The position numbers and the translations under genes were made by a program. Shown piece after piece: positions 8,961 through 15,728 of a DNA stretch of 64,000 bases (its first letter is position 1; the number at the start of each line of letters is the position of its first letter). This DNA is from Nonomuraea glycinis. GTDB lineage: Bacteria > Actinomycetota > Actinomycetes > Streptosporangiales > Streptosporangiaceae. Location: positions 207,988 to 271,987 of the forward strand of contig NZ_BMNK01000002.1 in NCBI RefSeq assembly GCF_014646515.1, read 5' to 3'. The notes below the pieces were generated by a model. That model was not told the DNA's origin, did no database searches, and saw nothing but the letters and a program-made list of their open reading frames with translations.

Positions 8961-9820
8961 TTCAGCTCCGGCGCGCCCGCCGCCTCGCTCAGCCACTCCT
9001 GCTCGATCTTGGCCAGCTCGCCCTTGGACTTGAGGGCGTCGACGGCCTTGTCGACGCACGGCTTGAGCGCGCTGGCCCGCTCCATGACCAGGCCGAACTC
9101 CTCGGGCGTGCCACCGGTCGCGCTGAACTGACCGACGATCTTGGAGTCGTCGACCTGCGCGGCCGTGACGTAGAACGCCGTCGGCAGGTCCAGGACCAGC
9201 ACGTCGATCTGCTTGTTCTTCAGCGCGCTGATGCTGTCGATCTGCTCGTTGTAGACGTTCGGGTCCTTGTCGGGCTTGATCACCTCGCGTACGGCGTTGA
9301 GCGCGGTGGTGCCGACCTGCACGCCGATCTTGGCGCCCTTGAGCTCGGCCAGCGACGTGGCGGAGGCGACCTTGCTGCCGTCCAGAGCCACGACGGCCTG
9401 CTTGGCGGTGTAGTAGCCGTGGCTGAAGTCGACGGCCTTGGCCCGGTCAGGGGTGATGGAGACCTGGTTGATGTCGAAGTCGAACTGCTTGGGGCCGGGC
9501 GCGTAGGCCGCGTCGAACTTGACCGTGTTCCACTGCACCTCGGTGCGGTCGAAGCCGAGCTCCCCCGCCACCGCGTAGGCCACCGCGCTCTCGAAGCCCT
9601 GGCCGCTGGCCGGGTCGTCGTTCTTGAACCACGGCTCGAAGGCCGGCTTGTCCGTGCCGATCGTCAGCTTCCCCGGGGTGATCAGCTTGAGCTGCTCCTT
9701 GGTGCAGGCGGTGGACGTCGTCGGGGCGGGCGACGTGCTCGCCGTGTTGTCGGCGGGCGCACACGCGACGGCCGCCGCCGCGAGCGCGCCGAGCGCGAGC
9801 AGCATCGAGGGACGGGCCAT
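8957..9820 (-). CDS. polar amino-acid ABC transporter, substrate-binding lipoprotein
   Basis: A 287-residue family 3 solute-binding protein. The N-terminus is a lipoprotein signal with Cys 20 in LAAAAVAC; a Thr/Ser/Pro-rich linker follows, then LTIGTDKPAFEPWF and GFESAVAYAV, which begin the bilobed binding domain. It would capture an amino acid (glutamate or glutamine type is likely but unproven) at the outer face of the membrane and deliver it to the permease. It is the first gene of its operon; a promoter should lie between 9821 and the rplI terminator at 9908-9942. Confidence 0.9.
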   Translation of the reverse strand: MARPSMLLALGALAAAAVACAPADNTASTSPAPTTSTACTKEQLKLITPGKLTIGTDKPAFEPWFKNDDPASGQGFESAVAYAVAGELGFDRTEVQWNTVKFDAAYAPGPKQFDFDINQVSITPDRAKAVDFSHGYYTAKQAVVALDGSKVASATSLAELKGAKIGVQVGTTALNAVREVIKPDKDPNVYNEQIDSISALKNKQIDVLVLDLPTAFYVTAAQVDDSKIVGQFSATGGTPEEFGLVMERASALKPCVDKAVDALKSKGELAKIEQEWLSEAAGAPELK

Positions 9821-9907
9821 GGCTGAGCCTCCAGGGGGGAAAAGTGGGGAAGAACTGTCGAGATTCTACGCTTCCCGACATGTGGTGCGACCTGCGGGTA
9901 ACAAGCA

Positions 9908-9942
9908 GCGGCCCTCCTCCCGTCAGCGGGGAGAAGGGCCGC
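9908..9942 (-). terminator. terminator after rplI
   Basis: A G+C-rich hairpin (GCGGCCCT... paired with ...AGGGCCGC, with further CTCCC/GGGAG pairing) lies 19 bases after the rplI stop on the minus strand. It should separate the ribosomal operon from the amino-acid transporter operon. Confidence 0.7.
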
Positions 9943-9960
9943 GGCGAAGCCGGGAAATCG

Positions 9961-10407
9961 TCAGCCGGCGACGACCTCGACGTCCACGGACGCCGAGACC
10001 TCGGGGTGCAGCTTGACGGTCACCTTGTGCGAGCCGACGCTCTTGATCGGGTTGACGATCTCGATGCGGCGGCGGTCGAGGATCGGACCGCCGGCGGCCT
10101 TGACGGCCTCGGCGATGTCGCCCGTGGTGATCGAGCCGAACAGGCGGCCGGAGTCGCCCGCGCGGGTGGTCAGCCGGACGCGGAGCGCGCCGATCTGGCC
10201 GGCGACCTCCTTGGCCGTGCCCAGGTCGCGGATCTCGCGGGCGTCACGAGCCTTCTTGATGGACTCGATCTGCTTCTCGGCGCCACGCGTCCAGCGCATG
10301 GCGTAGCCGCGCGGGATGAGGTAGTTACGGCCGAAGCCGTCCTTGACCTCCACGACGTCGCCAGGGGTGCCGAGGCCGGAGACCTCGTTGGTGAGGATGA
10401 GCTTCAT
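9961..10407 (-). CDS. rplI: 50S ribosomal protein L9
   Basis: 148 residues, the usual L9 length. The N-terminal rRNA-binding domain begins [20 protein letters not shown] and contains [16 protein letters not shown]; a long connecting helix and the C-terminal domain follow. L9 binds 23S rRNA at the base of the L1 stalk and limits frameshifting. It is the last gene of the rpsF-ssb-rpsR-rplI operon, 14 bases after rpsR, with GGAGG ahead of the ATG and a terminator after the stop. Confidence 0.97.
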   Translation of the reverse strand: MKLILTNEVSGLGTPGDVVEVKDGFGRNYLIPRGYAMRWTRGAEKQIESIKKARDAREIRDLGTAKEVAGQIGALRVRLTTRAGDSGRLFGSITTGDIAEAVKAAGGPILDRRRIEIVNPIKSVGSHKVTVKLHPEVSASVDVEVVAG

Positions 10408-10421
10408 ATCGACAGGCCTCC

Positions 10422-10658
10422 TTAGCGCGCGGTGCTCGTGTAGGGCAGCAGCGCCACCTCACGGGCATTCTTGATCGCGGTCGCCACGTCGCGCTGGTGC
10501 TGGGTGCAGTTGCCCGTCACCCGACGCGCACGGATCTTTCCGCGGTCGGAGATGAACTTCCGCAGCAGCGCGGTGTCCTTGTAGTCGACGTAGGAGATCT
10601 TGTCGTGGCAGAACAGGCAAACCTTTTTCTTCGGCTTGCGCAGTGCCGGCTTTGCCAT
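10422..10658 (-). CDS. rpsR: 30S ribosomal protein S18
   Basis: 78 residues with the S18 core ([18 protein letters not shown], then [21 protein letters not shown]). The N-terminus has a CLFC pair and a further Cys in GNC, matching the cysteine-containing, zinc-binding type of S18 rather than the zinc-free paralogue that actinobacteria induce under zinc limitation. It pairs with S6 on the 30S platform. It sits between ssb and rplI. Confidence 0.97.
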   Translation of the reverse strand: MAKPALRKPKKKVCLFCHDKISYVDYKDTALLRKFISDRGKIRARRVTGNCTQHQRDVATAIKNAREVALLPYTSTAR

Positions 10659-10750
10659 CGTGGTGCTCCTTTCAGAGCCCCGCCGTCAAGCGGGAATGGG
10701 CCGAGGTGGACAGGCTGGATCGAAAAGTGCCGCTTCGCGGATCTTTCCGG

Positions 10751-11329
10751 TTAGAAAGGCGGTTCGTCGCTGAAATCGCCGCCGCCGAAGCCGCCGGACG
10801 AGGATCCGCCCTGCTGCTGCTGCTGGCCGCCGCCGCCCTGGAAACCGCCACCGCCACCGCCGAAGCCGCCGCCCCCCTGGGGCGAGGCAGGCGTGGCAGA
10901 GGCCCACGGGTCGTCGGCCGGGCCGCCACCGAAACCGCCGCCGCCACCGCCACCACCCTGACGGGAGGTGCGGTTGACCTTGGCCGTGGCGTTGCGCAGA
11001 GACGGGCCGACCTCGTCGACCTCGACCTCGTAGACGGTGCGCTTCTCGCCTTCCTTGGTCTCGTAAGACCGCTGCTTGAGCCGCCCCTGAACGATGACCC
11101 GCATGCCGCGCTGGAGGCTCTCGGCGGCGTTCTCGGCCGCCTGCCGCCACACGTTGCAGGTCAGGAAGAGGCTTTCGCCGTCCTTCCACTCGTTGGTCTG
11201 ACGATCCATGAACCGCGGAGTGGACGCGATGCGGAATCGAGCCACCGCTTGCCCCGTCGGGGTGAAACGCAGCTCCGGGTCGTCGACAAGGTTGCCGACG
11301 ATGGTGATTACGGTGTCGCCTGCTGCCAT
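10751..11329 (-). CDS. ssb: single-stranded DNA-binding protein
   Basis: 192 residues. The OB-fold covers about residues 1-115 ([20 protein letters not shown], then [13 protein letters not shown] and GRLKQRSYE). It is followed by a long, flexible Gly/Gln-rich linker and an acidic tip DEPPF, the docking peptide for replication and repair partners. This is the essential SSB, encoded between rpsF and rpsR as in most actinobacteria. The linker is extremely Gly-rich (several G6-G8 runs), probably disordered. Confidence 0.97.
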   Translation of the reverse strand: MAAGDTVITIVGNLVDDPELRFTPTGQAVARFRIASTPRFMDRQTNEWKDGESLFLTCNVWRQAAENAAESLQRGMRVIVQGRLKQRSYETKEGEKRTVYEVEVDEVGPSLRNATAKVNRTSRQGGGGGGGGFGGGPADDPWASATPASPQGGGGFGGGGGGFQGGGGQQQQQGGSSSGGFGGGDFSDEPPF

Positions 11330-11417
11330 GGCTAGCGCTCGCCTTCCTGCACGCTTCGTCTTCGGTTACGGCTCAGAGTACGGCCGCCGCCCGACAAAAA
11401 GCCGGGCAACGAGCTGC

Positions 11418-11708
11418 TTAGTGCACGTCGGGACGCAGGACCTTGGTGCGCAGGATGCCCTCGTTGAGGTTCATCTGCCGGTCGAGCTCCTTGACCGTCG
11501 CGGGCTCCGCGGACAGGTCGATGACGGCGTAGATGCCTTCGGACTTCTTGTCGATGTCGTAGGCAAGACGACGACGGCCCCAGACGTCGACCTTCTCCAC
11601 GGTGCCGCCGTCATTGCGGACGACGGTGAGGAACTGGTCGAGGGACGGGGACACGGTGCGCTCATCGAGCGAAGGGTCCAAAATGACCATTACTTCGTAA
11701 CGACGCAT
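11418..11708 (-). CDS. rpsF: 30S ribosomal protein S6
   Basis: 96 residues beginning [16 protein letters not shown], the family N-terminus, with [16 protein letters not shown] in the middle. I place the start at ATG 11708; the open frame continues to 11819, but the extra residues do not resemble S6 and a GGAG motif lies just before 11708. S6 binds S18 on the 30S platform. It is the first gene of its operon, so the operon promoter and leader should lie within 11709-11880. Confidence 0.95.
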   Translation of the reverse strand: MRRYEVMVILDPSLDERTVSPSLDQFLTVVRNDGGTVEKVDVWGRRRLAYDIDKKSEGIYAVIDLSAEPATVKELDRQMNLNEGILRTKVLRPDVH

Positions 11709-11899
11709 GCGGGACTCCAACCTCCTCTGGACTTTTGCGGTCACGACACTCTGCCGTAACAGGAGGACGCTGCGCAGATCCCGGGGCGCCCATTTCGGCC
11801 CCTCGGGGTGACGGGTCACCCATCACAACGCAGCATGTCCAGGTTACCAGTCGCGCAAAGGTGGGAAGGCATCTAGGAAACCAAGGGGGTGCATCCGCT

Positions 11900-12211
11900 G
11901 TGCCGCACCTGCTCCAGCCCGCACAGAACGAGCGGTTCAGGCTCACACTCAACACCGACGGCCGAACTCATCCGGTCGAGAACATCCTCGCGGTCAGCAC
12001 GCTGATCTGCGGACTGGTCTCCTTCGTAGGGACCTTCTTCCCCGGCGGTCACGTGGTCTCGTCCTGGTTCGGCACGCTCGGCTTCGGCCTCGGGCTTTAC
12101 TCCCAGTACATCTCGGCCACCACACCACAGCGCTCACTCAACATCATAGGCATCGTCGCGTCGTTCGTGGGTGTCGCCCTCGGCATCGCCAGGGGCGGCT
12201 TCCTGCCGTGA
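11900..12211 (+). CDS. small conserved membrane protein, function unknown
   Basis: 103 residues from GTG 11900, which has AAGGGGG about 10 bases upstream. A short hydrophilic N-terminus is followed by three hydrophobic stretches (ILAVSTLICGLVSFVGTFF, VSSWFGTLGFGLGLY and IIGIVASFVGVALGIA), suggesting three membrane helices. I recognise no catalytic motif. Codon third positions are G+C-rich as in neighbouring real genes. It is divergent from rpsF. The frame is open further upstream, but that part overlaps the rpsF leader and lacks a ribosome site. Confidence 0.65.
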   Translation: MPHLLQPAQNERFRLTLNTDGRTHPVENILAVSTLICGLVSFVGTFFPGGHVVSSWFGTLGFGLGLYSQYISATTPQRSLNIIGIVASFVGVALGIARGGFLP

Positions 12212-12269
12212 CACCGGCTTGCCGTCACACTGACGGCCCCGGCCGTCCCGGGGCCGTCCGGCTCGTCGG

Positions 12270-12449
12270 TCAACCGCCGATGTGCAGGTCCACACCGAGC
12301 AGGATCAGGAACCAGAGGAAGACCGCGATCAGCGCCTCGGCCACGTCCTTGAGAAGCGCCGGCGTGATGTAGTCGTACACCCAGGCCACGTACAGGCCGA
12401 TGACCACGTAGATCAGAATGATTAAGGAGCGCAGGCGCCAGCGGCTCAT
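12270..12449 (-). CDS. small two-helix membrane protein, function unknown
   Basis: 59 residues: a basic N-terminus (MSRWRLR) and two hydrophobic segments (SLIILIYVVIGLYVAWVYDY and ALIAVFLWFLILLGVDL), predicting a helical hairpin in the membrane. GAGGAG lies at a good distance from ATG 12449. It stands alone, between a convergent membrane-protein gene and the divergent nfo. No family is recognised. Confidence 0.62.
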   Translation of the reverse strand: MSRWRLRSLIILIYVVIGLYVAWVYDYITPALLKDVAEALIAVFLWFLILLGVDLHIGG

Positions 12450-12521
12450 ATCGTTCTCCTCGTGTAGGGGGTGCAAGGCGACTTCCCGGGAGCGGGTCCG
12501 GCAAACGGATAGGCTCCTGGC

Positions 12522-13265
12522 ATGGTGCGCATCGGAGCTCACGTCGGCCAGGACGACCCCGCCGCCCACGCCGCGGCGATCGGCGCCGAGGTGGTGCAGT
12601 TCTTCCTCGGCAACCCACAGGGCTACAAGAAGCCGGAGTTGCCCGCCGAGCCGGTCGAGGGCGTCGACATCTTCATCCACGCCCCCTACCTGGTGAACGT
12701 GGCCTCGACCAACAACCGCATCAGGATCCCCAGCCGCAAGCTGCTCGCCCAGCACCTGGAGGCGGCGGCGAGCATCGGCGCCAAGGGCCTGATCGTGCAC
12801 GGCGGCCACCTCAACGCCGGCGACGACCCGCAGGCCGGTTTCGACAACTGGCGCAAGGTCTTCGAGCGCCTGGAGTGCCCCATCCCGGTGCTGATCGAGA
12901 ACACCGCGGGCGGCGACAACGCGATGGCCCGCACCCTGGAGCGGCTCGCCCGGCTCTGGGACGCCCTCGACGGCTTCGACGTGGGCTTCTGCCTCGACAC
13001 CTGCCACGCGCACGCCGGCGGCGAGGACCTGTCCGGCATCGTCGACCGGATCAAGGCCATCACCGGCCGGATCGACCTGGTGCACTGCAACGACTCGCGC
13101 GACGACTTCGGGACCGGCGCCGACCGCCACGCCAACCTGGGCAAGGGCCGGATCGATCCGGAGCTGATCCTGGAGGTGTGCCGGACGGCGGGCGCGCCGA
13201 TCGTGGTGGAGACCCCGGCCGAGGGCCAGGCGGACGACATCGCCTTCCTGAGGAAGAATCTCTAG
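12522..13265 (+). CDS. nfo: endonuclease IV (AP endonuclease)
   Basis: A 247-residue TIM-barrel enzyme of the AP endonuclease 2 family. The three zinc-site signatures are present: VLIENTAGG (near 125), GFCLDTCHAHAGG (near 155) and the C-terminal DSRDDFGTGADRHANLGKG. It cuts the backbone 5' of abasic sites in base excision repair and needs three zinc ions. It is slightly shorter than the E. coli enzyme, as expected for the actinobacterial branch. It stands alone and ends 64 bases before the convergent glycosyltransferase operon; a perfect DnaA box lies in that gap. Confidence 0.92.
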   Translation: MVRIGAHVGQDDPAAHAAAIGAEVVQFFLGNPQGYKKPELPAEPVEGVDIFIHAPYLVNVASTNNRIRIPSRKLLAQHLEAAASIGAKGLIVHGGHLNAGDDPQAGFDNWRKVFERLECPIPVLIENTAGGDNAMARTLERLARLWDALDGFDVGFCLDTCHAHAGGEDLSGIVDRIKAITGRIDLVHCNDSRDDFGTGADRHANLGKGRIDPELILEVCRTAGAPIVVETPAEGQADDIAFLRKNL

Positions 13266-13275
13266 CCATTACACA

Positions 13276-13290
13276 CAGCCTGTGGATAAC
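13276..13290. promoter_or_regulatory. isolated perfect DnaA box
   Basis: CAGCCTGTGGATAAC contains the perfect box TGTGGATAA (13281-13289). The same 15-mer occurs at 4310-4324 upstream of dnaB and at 47365-47379 after dnaA. It lies between two convergent genes, so promoter control is unlikely. Confidence 0.55.
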
Positions 13291-13328
13291 TTCCCTGGAT
13301 TACCGATGCTCGGAAGTGGGTATAGGGC

Positions 13329-14393
13329 TCAGCCCACCCAGGCGCCCGACAGGAAGCGAATGGTGTTGAGCACCATGAGCGGCCCCGACACCAGACCGTA
13401 GGCGACGAGCAGCCACGGCCGCCTGGTGGCGACGCCGGCGACCACCACCCAGAGCGGAAACCACAGCAGCAGCGAGCGCGGCAGCCCCAGATAGTAGGCC
13501 GACACCATCAACGCCGCCGCCTGCAGCCCCACGTAGACCGCCTCGCTCCACCGGCGTAGGACCAGCAGCCAGACCAGGGCCGCCACCGCGACCACCGCCC
13601 CGGCGATCTCCATGCGGAAGGGCACCGCCGCCTCGCCCTCGCCCATGGCCGCCTGCCAGGTGACCGTCCAGGCGTCCCACGGCCACACCAGCTCCCGCCC
13701 CCAGCCCGCCTCCTGCGCGCGCTTCCACGCCAGCCAGTCCCCGGTGCGGGTGAAGTGATAGTAGGAGTACGCCACCAGCGGCAGGAACGGCACCACCAGC
13801 CAGGGCGCCCGGCGCACCGGCTGCCGGCGCTGCCAGAACTCCACGACCAGGGCCACCGCCAGGAACAACCCCGTGATGCGCACGCATGACGCGCCCGCCG
13901 CCAGCACGGCCGCCGCCGGCCAGCGCTGCTGGCGTGCGGCCAGCCAGGCGGGGATCGCGAACGCCAGGAAGAGCGACTCGCTGTAGCCCGCGGTGAGGAA
14001 CACGGCCGTCGGGAAGAGCACCAGCGCCAGCACCGCGGCCCAGCCGCGCGCGCCCTCCAGCTCCGCCAGCTTGGCCAGTGCCACCATGGCCACCGCCCCG
14101 GCGACCAGCGAGATGATCAGCCCGGCGGCCGACCAGTCCGGCACCACGAGGTGGACCGCGCGCAGCGCCAGCGGCATGCCCGGGAAGAAGGCGGGCAGTC
14201 CCACGTCCGGCCGCGTGCCCGGCTCACCGTCATAGCCGTGCTCCGCGATCGTGACGAACAGCTCGGCGTCCCAGAGCCGCCACTTGTCCACATACTCACC
14301 GGCGGCCACCCCGAGCAACGTCATCACCAGCAGTCCGGCACGGGAGCCGAGCCAGACCACCAGGGCGTCCCTCGCCGAGGAGCGGGTGAGCAC
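13329..14393 (-). CDS. PIG-V-like membrane mannosyltransferase (GT-C fold)
   Basis: 354 residues with about nine hydrophobic segments. An acidic motif on the first external loop (KWRLWDAELFVTIAEHGY), a FFPGMPLALR motif, GYSESLFLAFA and SCVRITGLFL match bacterial relatives of PIG-V/GT76, which transfer mannose from a polyprenyl-phosphate donor on the outer face of the membrane. It is the third gene of a PBP-GT87-PIG-V operon, starting 12 bases after the previous stop. The acceptor is unknown; a cell-envelope glycan or glycoprotein is likely. Confidence 0.8.
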   Translation of the reverse strand: MLTRSSARDALVVWLGSRAGLLVMTLLGVAAGEYVDKWRLWDAELFVTIAEHGYDGEPGTRPDVGLPAFFPGMPLALRAVHLVVPDWSAAGLIISLVAGAVAMVALAKLAELEGARGWAAVLALVLFPTAVFLTAGYSESLFLAFAIPAWLAARQQRWPAAAVLAAGASCVRITGLFLAVALVVEFWQRRQPVRRAPWLVVPFLPLVAYSYYHFTRTGDWLAWKRAQEAGWGRELVWPWDAWTVTWQAAMGEGEAAVPFRMEIAGAVVAVAALVWLLVLRRWSEAVYVGLQAAALMVSAYYLGLPRSLLLWFPLWVVVAGVATRRPWLLVAYGLVSGPLMVLNTIRFLSGAWVG

Positions 14394-14405
14394 GGGTGAC
14401 GGCGC

Positions 14406-15728
14406 CTAGGTGGCGGCTCTCAGCGTGAACCGGTCGGGCGCCTCGTCGAAGACACCCCCGACCTGGTCGTCCACGCCGGCCTGCCGCACCACGTCCTTGT
14501 CCGGCCGCAGGATGTCGCGCACCACGAAGGCCATCATGATGGCGATCGTGATGATGCGCCCCCAGACGGCGGTGAAGTAGGTGTCGTCGCCGATGCCGAG
14601 GTCCTCCCGGCTGACCGGCGGCTGGGACAGCAGGTAGAGCCAGATGGCGAAGAAGTACCACACCTCGGCCACCTGCCACAGCGCCAGCGGCTTCCAGTTG
14701 GGCCTGGCCAGCACGGCGAAGGGCACCAGCCAGAGCACGAACTGCGGCGACCACACCTTGTTCGTCATCATGAAGGCGGCCAGCGCGAGGAAGCAGATCT
14801 GCGCCAGGCGCGGCCGGCGGGGCGCCGACAGGGTGAGGACCGCGATGCCGAGGCAGAGCAGCCCCAGCGAGACGATGCCCAGCAGGCTGACGTCGGTGGT
14901 GCCGAGCACCGGCCAGCCCTTGGTCTGGAAGAACAGCCAGGGCGAGCCCCAGTCCACGCCGCGCTCCTGGGAGAAGACGTAGAAACGCCGCCAGCCGTCC
15001 CAAGCGAGGATCATGAACGGCACGTTGACCACGAGCCACGCCGCCACGGCCGAGCCCGTCGTGACGAGGAACGGCCGCCAGCGCGCGGTGCGCAGCGTGA
15101 GCAGGAACAGCGCGCCGACGAACATCAGCGGATAGAACTTGGTGGCGATCGCCAGGCCGAGCAGCACTCCGGCCAGCACCTGGCGCTTCCTGGCCCAGGC
15201 CAGCAGCATGCCCATGCTCAGCGCGCCCGCGACCAGGTCCCAGTTGATGTAGGCGGCCAGGATCACGGCGGGCGCGAGGGCGTACCACGCGGCGTCCCAG
15301 CGCCGGGTCGGGCCGGCCACCGCGGCCATCAGCAGCACGCCGGCCACGAGACTGACGCCCATCAGGATGACCGTGAGGTCGTAGAACAGGGCTCCCTGCG
15401 CCGGCACCTCCGGCTCCAGCAGGCGGACCAGCCAGCTGACCGCCTGCATGACCTCGCCGAGCACCACCGGATACTCGACGTGCTTGTCGAACGGGACGTC
15501 GGCGAAGTACGGGCTCTGGGTGGCGAGCCGCCTGTCGAAGAAGAGTGGGTAGATGTCGGAGTAGCAGAAGTTGGTGTAGGTGGAGACCTGGTCGTTCCAA
15601 CCGCCGCCACGGCAGGGCAACCGTACCAAGTAGGCGAGCGTCGCCCCCAGGGCCGCGAACAGCCCCAGGGGGAGGTACGGCACGGCGCGCGCGATGAAGG
15701 GCAGGCGCGCCCGCGTCGTCATGGTCAC
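14406..15728 (-). CDS. GT87-type membrane glycosyltransferase
   Basis: 440 residues with ten or so hydrophobic segments, of the GT-C fold (GT87/DUF2029). An external acidic loop after the first helix (PCRGGGWNDQVST), then FADVPFDKHVEYPVVLGE, is typical of actinobacterial polyprenol-phosphate-mannose-dependent mannosyltransferases. GTG 15728 overlaps the stop of the upstream PBP (GTGA); ATG 15722 is an equally possible start. Association with a PBP and a second mannosyltransferase suggests envelope assembly. The glycan product is not known. Confidence 0.82.
   Translation of the reverse strand: MTMTTRARLPFIARAVPYLPLGLFAALGATLAYLVRLPCRGGGWNDQVSTYTNFCYSDIYPLFFDRRLATQSPYFADVPFDKHVEYPVVLGEVMQAVSWLVRLLEPEVPAQGALFYDLTVILMGVSLVAGVLLMAAVAGPTRRWDAAWYALAPAVILAAYINWDLVAGALSMGMLLAWARKRQVLAGVLLGLAIATKFYPLMFVGALFLLTLRTARWRPFLVTTGSAVAAWLVVNVPFMILAWDGWRRFYVFSQERGVDWGSPWLFFQTKGWPVLGTTDVSLLGIVSLGLLCLGIAVLTLSAPRRPRLAQICFLALAAFMMTNKVWSPQFVLWLVPFAVLARPNWKPLALWQVAEVWYFFAIWLYLLSQPPVSREDLGIGDDTYFTAVWGRIITIAIMMAFVVRDILRPDKDVVRQAGVDDQVGGVFDEAPDRFTLRAAT

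Noticed and set aside
11709..11880. S6-S18 binding leader motif upstream of rpsF
   Set aside because: Such autoregulatory leaders exist in many bacteria, but I could not identify the conserved CCG bulge and stem with confidence by eye.
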